Positions 50,601 through 61,500 of a stretch of DNA of 64,000 bases are shown here, piece by piece (the stretch's first letter is position 1; every line of letters begins with the position of its first letter). The position numbers and the translations under genes are program-made. The notes below the pieces were generated by a model. The model was not told where the DNA came from. It did not search any database and saw nothing but the letters and a program-made list of their open reading frames with translations. This stretch comes from Megaleporinus macrocephalus (Eukaryota; Chordata; Actinopteri; Characiformes; Anostomidae): the NCBI GenBank assembly GCA_021613375.1, contig CM038726.1, positions 3,237,546 to 3,301,545 of the forward strand, given 5' to 3'.

Positions 50601-53600
50601 CCACCCAGTGTTCAAGAGGGTAATACACTTGAATGAGGATACAGAGAAATACATTCGTCCCCGGTAAGAAGACAAGTGAACACTGTGGGTCTGAAAGGAG
50701 GTGCTGCCATGAAAAAGCAATGACTAAAAAAAACATGGGCGTAGCTTCACATGTAGGACTGCAGGGACACGTCCATACTGGTATTTTAGGAGGACGGGAT
50801 TGTTCCCACCAATATTTGAGCAAACTTGTTTGTATCATATCGTACTATCAATGTTTAAACCAACTCTATGCAAAGCCTTTGCTTCGGTCAGGACAGGGGA
50901 CGGACCAGTCCGGAGTCCAGACCTCAACGTAACTGAAAGTGTTTGGGAATATTTCGATCATTAGATGCAACAATACAACGAAGGTATAGAGAGTAAAGTG
51001 TGGAAACAAGATATTTGAGTTGTTACCATGATGTAATAAAGTGTGGGAACAAGATATTTGTGTTGCTACCATGATGTAATAAAGTGTGGGAACAAGATAT
51101 TTGTGTTGCTACCATGGCTTACTAAAGAGTGGGAACAAGATATTTGAGTTGTTACCATGATGTAATAAAGTGTGGGAACAAGATATTTGTGTTGCTACCA
51201 TGGCTTACTAAAGAGTGGGAACAAGATATTTGTGTTGCTACCATGGCTTACTAAAGAGTGGGAACAAGATATTTGTGTTGCTACCATGGCTTACTAAAGA
51301 GTGGGAACAAGATATTTGTGTTGCTTCCATGGCTTACTAAAGAGTGGGAACAAGATATTTGAGTGGTACCATGATGTAATAAAGTGTGGGAACAAGATAT
51401 TTGAGTTGCTACCATGACTTAGTAAAGTGTGGGAACAAGATATTTGAGTTGTTACCATGACTTCGTAAAGTGTTGACAAAAGATATTTGAGTTGTGACCA
51501 TGACTTAATAAAGTGTGGGAACAAGATATTACGTAATAAGTTTTGGAAACAAGATATGTCAGTTGCTACCATGATGTAATAAGCTATGAGAACAATATCG
51601 TTGTGGCCATAACTTACTAAGACGTGGGAACAAGTTGTGGCTATTATTAATAAGTCACAGGGAACTAAATAACGAAGTCCTGGCTGTGACTATGACGTAA
51701 TAAGTGAGTCTGTAATTTACATTTGAGGGCATTTTCCAAAATTTGCGTAGAATTAAGATACAAAGCTCTTCATCTGTACTGTAGAAGAAATGACCCTCCA
51801 CAGAAGATGACCTGAAGATTCTCAACCAAGAAACCACACGTGAACCAACAGAATGAGAGTATTCACAAACTTACATCCACCCATATGGGAAGTTAAGCAA
51901 CCATGATTCTGCATATTCATCTTATCTCATGTGTTTACATTTTCCTGCTACAGAAAGAATTCTGGTTCCATTGACTTGCACTGAAAGTGAAGAAGGTTCG
52001 CGGCCTCTTCTGTAAAGTTGCAATTTTAGAAATGCTTGTTTTTCATTGGACAGCGACAAAACGACCATGACTGAAGAACAGAATAGCTGCTGTGTGTTTA
52101 CTGTATAGACTGTATAGACTATAGATCACTGGAGAGAAAGTGTTCTTACCATCGTTATCGTTCTTCAGCTTCTTCACTTCATTCTCACTGGCGGCCAGTG
52201 CGTTTCTCAGGGCGGCCATCTCAGCCTTTTGTGCTGATGTGTGGAGAACAGATCAGTAAATAATGTTGAGGATGGATGATTACATAGAAATCTACTATAT
52301 GTTAATGCTGTGGCAAGAAAACCCAACCGGTACTATAACGTTTGTCTGGTAGTGTATCTAAAACGTTTGTCTGGTAGTGTACTAAAACGTTTGTCTGGTA
52401 GTGTACTAAAACGTTTGTCTGGTAGTGTATCTAAAAGGTTTGACCGGTAGTGTATCTAAAACGTTTGTCTGGTAGTGTATCTAAAAGGTTTGTCTGGTAG
52501 TGTATCTAAAACGTTTGACTGGTAGTGTATCTAAAACGTTTGTCTGGTAGTGTATCTAAAAGGTTTGACTGGTAGTGTATCTAAAACGTTTGTCTGGTAG
52601 TGTATCTAAAACGTTTGTCTGGTAGTGTATCTAAAAGGTTTGTCTGGTAGTGTATCTAAAACGTTTGTCTGGTAGTGTATCTAAAACGTTTGTCTGGTAG
52701 TGTATCTAAAACGTTTGTCTGGTAGTGTATCTAAAAGGTTTGACCGGTAGTGTATCTAAAACGTTTGACCGGTAGTGTATCTAAAACGTTTGACCGGTAG
52801 TGTATCTAAAACGTTTGACCGGTAGTGTATCTAAAACGTTTGACTGGTAGTGTATCTAAAACGTTTGTCTGGTAGTGTATCTAAAACGTTTGTCTGGTAG
52901 TGTATCTAAAAGGTTTGTCTGGTAGTGTATCTAAAACGTTTGACTGGTAGTGTACTAAAACGTTTGTCTGGTAGTGTATCTAAAAGGTTTGTCTGGTAGT
53001 GTATCTAAAACGTTTGACTGGTAGTGTATCTAAAACGTTTGACTGGTAGTGTATCTAAAACGTTTGTCTGGTAGTGTATCTAAAAGGTTTGTCTGGTAGT
53101 GTATCTAAAACGTTTGACTGGTAGTGTATCTAAAACGTTTGACTGGTAGTGTATCTAAAACGTTTGTCTGGTAGTGTATCTAAAAGGTTTGTCTGGTAGT
53201 GTATCTAAAACGTTTGACTGGTAGTGTATCTAAAACGTTTAACTGGTAGTGTATCTAAAACGTTTGACTGGTAGTGTTCTAAATCGTTTGACTGGTAGTG
53301 TATCTAAAACGTTTGACTTGTAGTGTATCTAAAACGTTTGACTGGTAGTGTATCTAAAACGTTTGTCTGGTAGTGTACTAAAACGTTTGTCTGGTAGTGT
53401 ATCTAAAACGTTTGACTGGTAGTGTATCTAAAACGTTTGTCTGGTAGTGTATCTAAAACGTTTGACTGGTAGTGTATCTAAAACGTTTGTCTGGTAGTGT
53501 ACTAAAACGTTTGTCTGGTAGTGTATCTAAAATGTTTGACTGGTAGTGTATCTAAAACGTTTGACTGGTAGTGTACTAAAACGTTTGGCTGGTAGTGTAC

Positions 53601-54575
53601 TAAAACGTTTGTCTGGTAGTGTATCTAAAACGTTTGACTGGTAGTGTATCTAAAATGTTTGACTGGTAGTGTATCTAAAACGTTTGACTGGTAGTGTACT
53701 AAAACGTTTGGCTGGTAGTGTATCTAAAACGTTTGACTGGTAGTGTACTAAAACGTTTGACTGGTAGTGTACTAAAACGTTTGACTAGTAGTGTATCTAA
53801 AACGTTTGACTGGTAGTGTACTAAAACGTTTGTCTGGTAGTGTATCTAAAGCGTTTGACTGGTAGTGTATCTAAAACGTTTAACCGGTAGTGTATCTAAT
53901 ACGTTTGACTGGTAGTGTACTAAAACGTTTAACTGGTAGTGTATCTAAAACGTTTGACTTGTAGTGTATCTAAATCGTTTGACTGGTAGTGTATCTAAAA
54001 CGTTTGACTTGTAGTGTATCTAAAACGTTTGTCTGGTAGTGTATCTAAAACGTTTGACTGGTAGTGTATCTAAAACGTTTGACTGGTAGTGTATCTAAAA
54101 CGTTTGACTGGTAGTGTACATCAACAAATACAAAGTTCATTGCACTTAATTACAGAAATTAAGAACCTACCCGACATTTCTTTGTTCAGAGTGTCCATCT
54201 GACTCGTCGCTTGTTTGATCAGCTTCTCCGTTTCGTTTTTCAGACCTACCAAAACAAGCAAGGCTTCCTCACTGACCTCGGAATATTCCAGACCTTAGTA
54301 GCAATGCTCAATGTGATCTGCTATATATTGCAAGTGAGTCAAACATAATCAGGTATGGAGCCGAGGGCCGTACCCTCGTTCTCCTTTTTGACGTCCTCCA
54401 GTTCCATCTTCATGTCCACCAGCATGGTTCCTTGCTGATACATGATGTATCTCAGCTGCTTCATCTCCTCTGAGAGGATTATTGGCTTCAGGACGTCCAC
54501 AGCTCTGCCGCCTTGAAGGGCGCTCTGCAACAGAATCAGCGGCAGCAGCAACGAGGCGACGACGCTTCTCTTCAT
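44680..54575 (-). CDS. C1q gene F, long-stalk form, ten coding exons (389 aa)
   Basis: C1q-domain protein with a greatly lengthened coiled-coil stalk. Exons in order: 54575-54374, 54245-54171, 52233-52150, 50534-50451, 50322-50260, 49774-49691, 49590-49501, 47588-47520, 45805-45674, 44966-44680 (stop included). All have GT-AG borders, all introns are phase 1, and the joined frame is open. Signal peptide about residues 1-25 (MKRSVVAS start). Residues of about 30-250 form a stalk rich in A, L, E and K, with L and A spaced as in heptads. The C1q domain is about 254-389 with KVAFSAG, APVRGVYYFRFT and FSGFFLFPM. Exons 3 and 4 (each 84 bases) are about half identical, so they look like a tandem exon duplication. 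No cysteine is seen in the exon 1 stalk. Its role is unknown; a long oligomeric stalk is inferred. Confidence 0.9.
45420..45500. repeat. Dispersed repeat piece in intron 9 of gene F
   Basis: ATTCAATTCAAGTTTATTCG and TAGCGCTTTTCACAACCATG resemble a widespread fish repeat. Family not named. Confidence 0.5.
46110..46300. mobile_element. Decayed LINE-like or dispersed repeat piece
   Basis: In intron 8 of gene F. AGCAGCTCTGGGGAAAAAGC followed by CGTCTGCCAGAGGGAAGTG resembles, from memory, a dispersed fish repeat. No protein domain remains. Confidence 0.35.
46440..47300. repeat. ~175-bp tandem repeat in intron 8 of gene F (~5 copies)
   Basis: CTTTATAAGATATTATTCAT and CTTGCCTTATAAAGTGTTAT recur about every 173-180 bases. 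Confidence 0.92.
47860..49350. repeat. ~175-bp tandem repeat in intron 7 of gene F (~8 copies)
   Basis: Same family as 46440-47300 (GCATTATAAGCTATTATCCA, TATAATGCATCATAAAGCCT). Exon 8 (47588-47520) with about 560 bases of other sequence lies between the two arrays. Confidence 0.92.
50995..51600. repeat. ~43-bp tandem repeat in intron 3 of gene F (~13 copies)
   Basis: GTGGGAACAAGATATTTGTG followed by TTGCTACCATG and GTAATAAA or CTTACTAAAGA. Period about 43, with shorter degenerate copies at the right end. From 51600 to 52149 nothing else is recognised. Confidence 0.93.
52350..54117. repeat. 25-bp minisatellite in intron 2 of gene F (~71 copies)
   Basis: AAAACGTTTGACTGGTAGTG plus TATCT; variants GTC/ACC for ACT, and 23-bp units lacking TC. 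Confidence 0.96.
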
Positions 54576-54717
54576 CTTTGGAGAAGTTCTCCTCTGACTG
54601 TGTACGGCTCACAAACCTCATAGACCCTGTGCACCGCTTCCTCACACGCTTATCTCTCCTTCCTGAAGGCGGTTCCTTCAAAGTCGGACCTTCTCAAGCT
54701 TCACTCCCTCGTGTATT

Positions 54718-54726
54718 GGGACACTC

Positions 54727-54767
<41 letters not shown>

Positions 54768-56653
54768 CAATTCGATTGTATTTTCTACCATAATCAAACA
54801 CTCAATATTCAATAGTCAATTATTTAATAACCTAATTACATCAATCCATATAGCCGTTGGTGGTGATGGTGGTGTTTACAGTGGTGGTAATAATGTTTAC
54901 AGTGATGGTGGTGATGATGTTTACAGTGGTGGTGATGAAGACGTCTACAGTGGTGGTAGATCACCACCATCACCACCACTGTACACATCATCACCACCAC
55001 AGTAAACACCATCACCACCACTGTAAACACCATCACCACCACTGTACACATCATTACCACCACTGTATACATCACCACCACCACTGTAAACACCATCATC
55101 ACCACTGTAAACACTATCACCACCACTGTACACATCATCACCACCACTGTACACATCATTACCACCACTGTATACATCACCACCACTACTGTAAACACCA
55201 TCACCACCACTGTAAAAACCATCACCACCACTGTACACACCATCACCACCACTGTACACATCATCACCACCACTGTAAACACCATCATCACCACTGTAAA
55301 CACTATCACCACCACTGTACACATCATCACCACCACTGTAAACACCATCACCACCACTGTAAACACCATCACCACCACTGTATACATCATCACCACCACT
55401 GTACACATCATCACCACCACTGTAAACACCATCATCACCACTGTAAACACTATCACCACCACTGTACACATCATCACCACCACTGTAAACACCATCACCA
55501 CCACTGTAAACACCATCACCACCACAGTAAACACCATCACCACCACTGTAAACACCATCAACACCACTGTAAACACTATCACCACCACTGTAAACACCAT
55601 CACCACCCCTGTACATATCACCACCACTCTAAACATCATTACCATCACTGTAAACACCATCACCACTGTGAACACCATCACCACCACAGCATACACCATC
55701 ACCACCACTGTAAACACTATCACCACCACTGTACACATCATCACCACCACTGTAAACATCATTACCACCACTGTATACATCATCACCACCACAGTAAACA
55801 CCATCACCACCACTGTAAACACTATCACCACCACTGTACACATCATCACCACCACTGTACACATCATCACCACCACAGTAAACACCATCACCACCACTGT
55901 AAACACTATCACCACCACTGTACACATCATCACCACCACTGTAAACACCATCACCACCACTGTACACATCATTACCACCACTGTATACATCATCACCACT
56001 ACTGTAAACACCATCACCACCACTGTAAAAACCATCACCACCACCGCTATAAACACCATCACCACCCCTGTACATATCACCACCACTCTAAACATCATCA
56101 CCACCACTGTAAACACCATCACCACCACTGTAAACATCACCACCACCACTGTAAACACCATCACCACCACTGTAAACACCATCACCACCACTGTACACAT
56201 CATTACCACCACTGTATACATCATCACCACTACTGTAAACACCATCACCACCACTGTAAACACCATCACCACCACTGTACACATCATTACCACCACTGTA
56301 AACATCACCACCACCACTGTAAACACCATCATTACCACCACTGTAAACACCATCACCACCTCTGTACACATCATTACCACCACTGTATACATCATCACCA
56401 CCACTGTAAACATCACCACCACCACTGTAAACACCATCATTACCACCACTGTAAACACCATCACCACCTCTGTAAACACCATCACCACCACTGTAAACAC
56501 CATATTTACCACCACTGTAAACACCATCACCACCACATCGGCTATATGGATTGATGTAATTAGGTTATTGAAGCGAGATTATGGTAGAAAATACAATCGA
56601 ATTGCCCGCTCCTGCGAGTGTCCCAATACTTTTTGTCCATACAGCGTACGTCA
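54718..56653. mobile_element. Inverted-repeat element enclosing a triplet-rich minisatellite
   Basis: The left arm (54718-54860, with GGGACACTCGCAGGAGC, ATTGTATTTTCTACCATAAT and TAACCTAATTACATCAATCC) is matched in reverse by 56534-56633. The right end continues with CCAATACTTTTTGTCCATAC, like the terminus of a Tc1-type element; the left outer end lacks it. The left arm also carries an (AGCAGG)n run at 54728-54768. No transposase remains inside. Confidence 0.75.
54855..56540. repeat. CATCACCACCACTGTAAACA minisatellite (~21 bp)
   Basis: From about 54960 the plus strand has ATCACCACCACTGTAAACAC-type units of mostly 21 bases. The first 100 bases (54855-54958) carry the same unit in opposite orientation, so the array turns around near 54958. 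Spurious open frames of about 565 codons exist on both strands. Confidence 0.95.
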
Positions 56654-56817
56654 GTCATTGTGTCTTGTTATGTAAATGTAACCTGGTTGTGAGGAAAGTT
56701 CTGAACTCTGGCCAGGATTTGCATGTAATCCAGTCTTTGATATTATGATATTATGATCTTATTCAAATCAAATGCTATTGTCCAGTTAGGACTAATTTTA
56801 TTAGAGTTACACAACGT

Positions 56818-58052
56818 AACGTGTTGTAATTCTGGACTAGAACAACAACCCTGAAGCTGATGGACAGGATGAGTCGGTATAATGTGGAAATTCAGATAAG
56901 CGTCCTTATCAGCATCAATCAGGACGACACCCGAACAGAGCTGTTATTCGCCCTCAGCAGAAATTTATGAACTGCAAAGGTTATGAACTGTACTACTGTT
57001 AACCCTTCGTTTCCATGTTTTCATAGACCGTACTTTGCTAAACCGAAAATTAACCACTGGTTACTGATTAATTGTAACCACGACTGTAAACATAATCACC
57101 ACTATACACATCACCACCACTGTAAACATCATCACCACTATACACATCACCACCGTAAACATCATCACCACTGTAAACCTCATCACCACCGTAAACATCA
57201 CCACCACTGTAAACATCATCACCACTATACACATCACCACCGTAAACATCATCACCACTGTAAACATCATCACCACCGTAAACATCACCACCACTGTAAA
57301 CATCATCACCACCGTACACATCACCACCACCACTGTACATAACATCACCACCATTGTAGACATCACCACCACTGTAAACATCATCACCACCGTAACATCA
57401 TCACATCATCAGTAAACATGGTCTACTGGTATCTACAGTGGTGGTGATGATGTTTACAGTGGTGGTGGTGATGTTTACAGTGGTGCTGATGTTTACAGTG
57501 GTGGTGATGTTTACAATGGTGGTGATGTTATGTACAGTGGTGGTGGTGATGTGTACGGTGGTGATGATGTTTACAGTGGTGGTGATGTTTACGGTGGTGA
57601 TGATGTTTACAGTGGTGATGATGTTTACGGTGGTGATGTGTATAGTGGTGATGATGTTTACAGTGGTGGTGATGTTTACGGTGGTGATGAGGTTTACAGT
57701 GGTGATGATGTTTACGGTGGTGATGTGTATAGTGGTGATGATGTTTACAGTGGTGGTGATGTGTATAGTGGTGATTATGTTTACAGTCGTGGTTACAATT
57801 AATCAGTAACCAGTGGTTAATTTTCGGTTTAGCAAAGTACGGTCTATGAAAACATGGAAACGAAGGGTTAACAGTAGTACAGTTCATAACCTTTGCAGTT
57901 CATAAATTTCTGCTGAGGGCGAATAACAGCTCTGTTCGGGTGTCGTCCTGATTGATGCTGATAAGGACGCTTATCTGAATTTCCACATTATACCGACTCA
58001 TCCTGTCCATCAGCTTCAGGGTTGTTGTTCTAGTCCAGAGTTACAACACGTT
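56818..58052. repeat. 1.2-kb near-perfect palindrome
   Basis: Arms of about 570 bases are mirrored about position 57435. Identical spurious frames at 56983-57342 (plus) and 57528-57887 (minus) show this: their coordinates sum to 114870 at both ends. Only a few mismatches were noted by eye (for example near 56830). The inner parts are CACCAC/GTGGTG minisatellite; the outer 260 bases are non-repetitive. A spacer of about 90 bases separates the arms. Confidence 0.93.
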
Positions 58053-58147
58053 GATGATGAACAGATGTAAATAATCAGACATACAATACAAAGTATCATG
58101 AGTGTGTTATTGTGAGAGAAGATCAGATCTTGATCCAGTTTGAAGAA

Positions 58148-58300
58148 CAAAGTTAGGTTCCAGATTTCTCCTGGACGCCCCAGACATTGTATGAATGTGT
58201 TCAGTTCCTTCAGCAGCAAATCTTGATTTATCTTAATGAAGTACTGAGCAGTCAAAGCAGGTATTAGATGAGAACTGATAATAATACTGGGTTGGTTCCA
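58148..58300. repeat. Dispersed repeat, copy beyond the 3' end of gene G
   Basis: Near-identical partner of 36597-36765. Confidence 0.85.
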
Positions 58301-58406
58301 CATGGAGAAGCTTGGGAAGCTTCCACGTGCAACGTGAACAGTGATGCCTTCATGAAGTCTGGCTGGATTGAACCAACCAAACAAAAACTTGTGGTGCGTT
58401 TTCGAT

Positions 58407-58412
58407 TTTATT
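58407..58412 (-). promoter_or_regulatory. Poly(A) signal AATAAA of gene G
   Basis: AATAAA on the minus strand about 140 bases past the stop codon of gene G, the same distance as in gene F. Confidence 0.7.
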
Positions 58413-58548
58413 GAACATGTGCACTAAGATATGCAAGAACTGCAACTTTGATGATGTGTTTATTTATTTGAGCCTAAAAAAACAAGATCTAATATTTTAT
58501 CCAGAGCCTTCAAACCTTTGCCCATTGAGCTTGAGTAGGACGTGTAGG

Positions 58549-61500
58549 CTACATGGGGAAAACGAGGAAGCCGCTGAAAGTATTGCGGAGCATGGAGTCT
58601 TCGTACAGCGCGTAGTTGGCGAGGAGCCGAGTATAAACCACATCTCCGGCCTCCAGCTCCAGAGCCAGGCCGGCCGAGACGTGCCTAGCTCTGCCGTCGC
58701 TCTCGTATTCGCCCAGGTGCATCAGGTGCTGCTCGTTCTTGTACAGATGCAGTCCCATGTTGTGGCTGTTGCTGTTGTACGCGGCCGCCGTGAATCTGAT
58801 GTAGTAGACCCCTCGGAGTGGAGCTCTGAAGACCCCTGCGGTTAGAGAGAGAGATGGTCGGGAAGTCACTTTCCACACATGGTGAAGCAGCTTGTTCCAC
58901 CTTGAACGGTGGAGCAGGAGCCAGAACGTACCTGCAGCTCCATTTAAGGTGGAAACAGGAGAACTGGTGAAGGAGAAGCTGAGCTGATGGTGCTGGTGGT
59001 CAGTAGGAGTGAGTGTTGTAGTGTGTAAGAGTGATCTGGGGGTTTATGACGAGAGGGGCGGAGTTGAGTGTGTGGTGCTGGTTGATCCACAGGACAGTAA
59101 AAGAAAACCAAACCACAGACGTTGTGGAGCTCCTCGGTATGGAGGTCCACCAACCTCCAACACACCAGTTGTAGCTCAACACTTTAGGATGTGGTGGTTT
59201 GTTTTCTTGGTGGTTCTTAATCTGCTGCTCGATATCAGCTCATCTTTCAGTTCAGCTCAAACCTCTCTTCATCACATCAGCACCACCTCCAACATCTACT
59301 GTAACATCTCACCTCCATCTCCTCCACTCTGTTCCTCACCTCCATCTACTTTACTCTGTTCCTCACCTCCATCTCCTCCACTCTGTTCTTCACCTCTATC
59401 TCCTCCACTCTGTTCCTCACCTCCATCTACTTTACTCTGTTCCTCACCTCCATCTCCTCCACTCTGTTCCTCACCACCATCTCCTCCACTCTGTTTCTCA
59501 CCTCCATCTCCTCCACTCTGTTTCTCACCTCCATTCTGTTCTTCACCTCCATCTCCCCCACTCTGTTCCTCACCTCCATCTCCTCCACTCTGTTCCTCAC
59601 CTCCATCTCCTCCACTCTGTTCTTCATCTCCATTCCCTCCATTCTGTTCTTCACCTCCATCTCCTCTACTCTGTTCTTCACCTCCATCTCCTCCACTCTG
59701 TTCCTCACCTCCATCTCCTCCACTCTGTTCTTCACCTCTATCTCCTCCACTCTGTTCTTCACCTCCATCTCCTCCACTCTGTTCCTCACCTCCATCTCCT
59801 CCACTCTGTTCTTCACCTCCATCTCCTCCACTCTGTTCTTCACCTCTATCTCCTCCACTCTCTTCCTTACCTCCATCTCCTCCACTCTGTTCCTCACCTC
59901 CATCGCCTCCATCTGGGTCAGCATTGTCTCCATGATATATATAAATATATATATACGTACCTGTATATGGGTTATAAGCACTTCCGATATTCGTCAGGAC
60001 TTTGCTGTAGATCAGATTAGTCTCGACACTGATAGGGCCTTTCTGTCCAGGAGGTAAACCAGCCGAGAACGCCACCTTGGGTCTCCCTGTAATTCCAGAA
60101 GAGAATTATATAAACAGCATGATGCCTGCATGTTCCACCACAAGGGAATTTCTATTAGACAAACCTGGAACCTGGTACCTGTCGAGGTTCCATGTGAAGT
60201 AAAAACTCTACCGATTACTGATTGGTCATCAGCACCACCTCCAACATCTACTGTAACATCTCACCTCCATCACCTCCAACATCTGCTGTAACATCTCACT
60301 TCCATCTCCTCCACTCTGTTCCTCACCTCCATTCCCTCCATTCTGTTCTTCACCTCCATCTCCTCCACTCTGTTCTTCACTTCCATCTCCTCCACTCTGT
60401 TCCTCACCTCCATCTCCTCCACTCTGTTCTTCACCTCCATATCCTCCACTCTGTTCTTCACCTCCATCTCCTCTACTCTGTTCTTCACCTCCATCTCCTC
60501 CACTCTGTTCCTCACCTCCATCTCCTCTACTCTGTTCCTCACCTCCATCTCCTCCACTCTAGGGTTAGGGTTAGGGTTATCCCAGAATCATGAATCCCAG
60601 AATCATGATACCCTGGTCCATGTGCGTGGGTGGTAGACATTCAGATGGTAGATCTGTATGTCATCCACATAGCAGCAAATGTTCAGCTTAAAGCAATGTT
60701 CTATGCAAGCATGAGGAAGCCTGTAGACAATAAACCAAAGGGGTCCAAGGGTTGAGCCTTGAGGAGCCCCTTGATTGACAACAGCTGTAAAAGAAGTATG
60801 GCCACCAACTGCTTTCTGTTGGAGCAATCCAGGGCCAATGGCCAGATCACTCATTGTTATGCAGATGGTGGGCACTCAATGTTTGAGAGTTCCCCAGACT
60901 TGAACCTAATTGAGCATCTGTGGGACCACCTGGATGGTGGTGTTGGCTCTATGGATCCTCCTTCACGCTCCCTCCAGCAGCTGTGGGATGCACTGCAGTC
61001 AGCATGGGTCCAGATACCTGTGACCACCTACCAGGACCTTACTGAGTCTCCCAGTCCGTCTAGCTGCAGTGGTCATTCCAGACCAGGGATGGACATAATA
61101 TTTGAATATGACTGTGTATGTACTCTGCTCTACAAATTATCGGCGGGTCTATAATTCTTCATGGACGCAGCATGGCTTGAGTTATCGAACGGGAATTCCA
61201 ACTTTATGGAGCGTTTCATTATAAACATCCTAGTTGGAGGTCCGAATTCCAAGTATGGATCATCGGTTTTAAAGTGTAAGCACTTACCTTCAACCTCGCT
61301 CTTCAGCTTTTCCAGCTCACCCTTGACGGCCGAGAGGGCACCTTCCTGCGCTTGGAACAACAAATGCAAAGCCTTTTAAAACCTTCATAAACAACTTGCT
61401 ATGAAAAAAAAGTATGTTGCTGATGAGGTTTCACAACATCTCAGCATCTTCTGTTGTTCCACCTCACTTGTGGTTGAAAGGGAGACAAAAGCTACAACAT

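Noticed and set aside
54836..56675. His/Thr/Val-rich frames of about 565 codons on both strands
   Set aside because: Triplet-rich minisatellite; both strands are open by composition.
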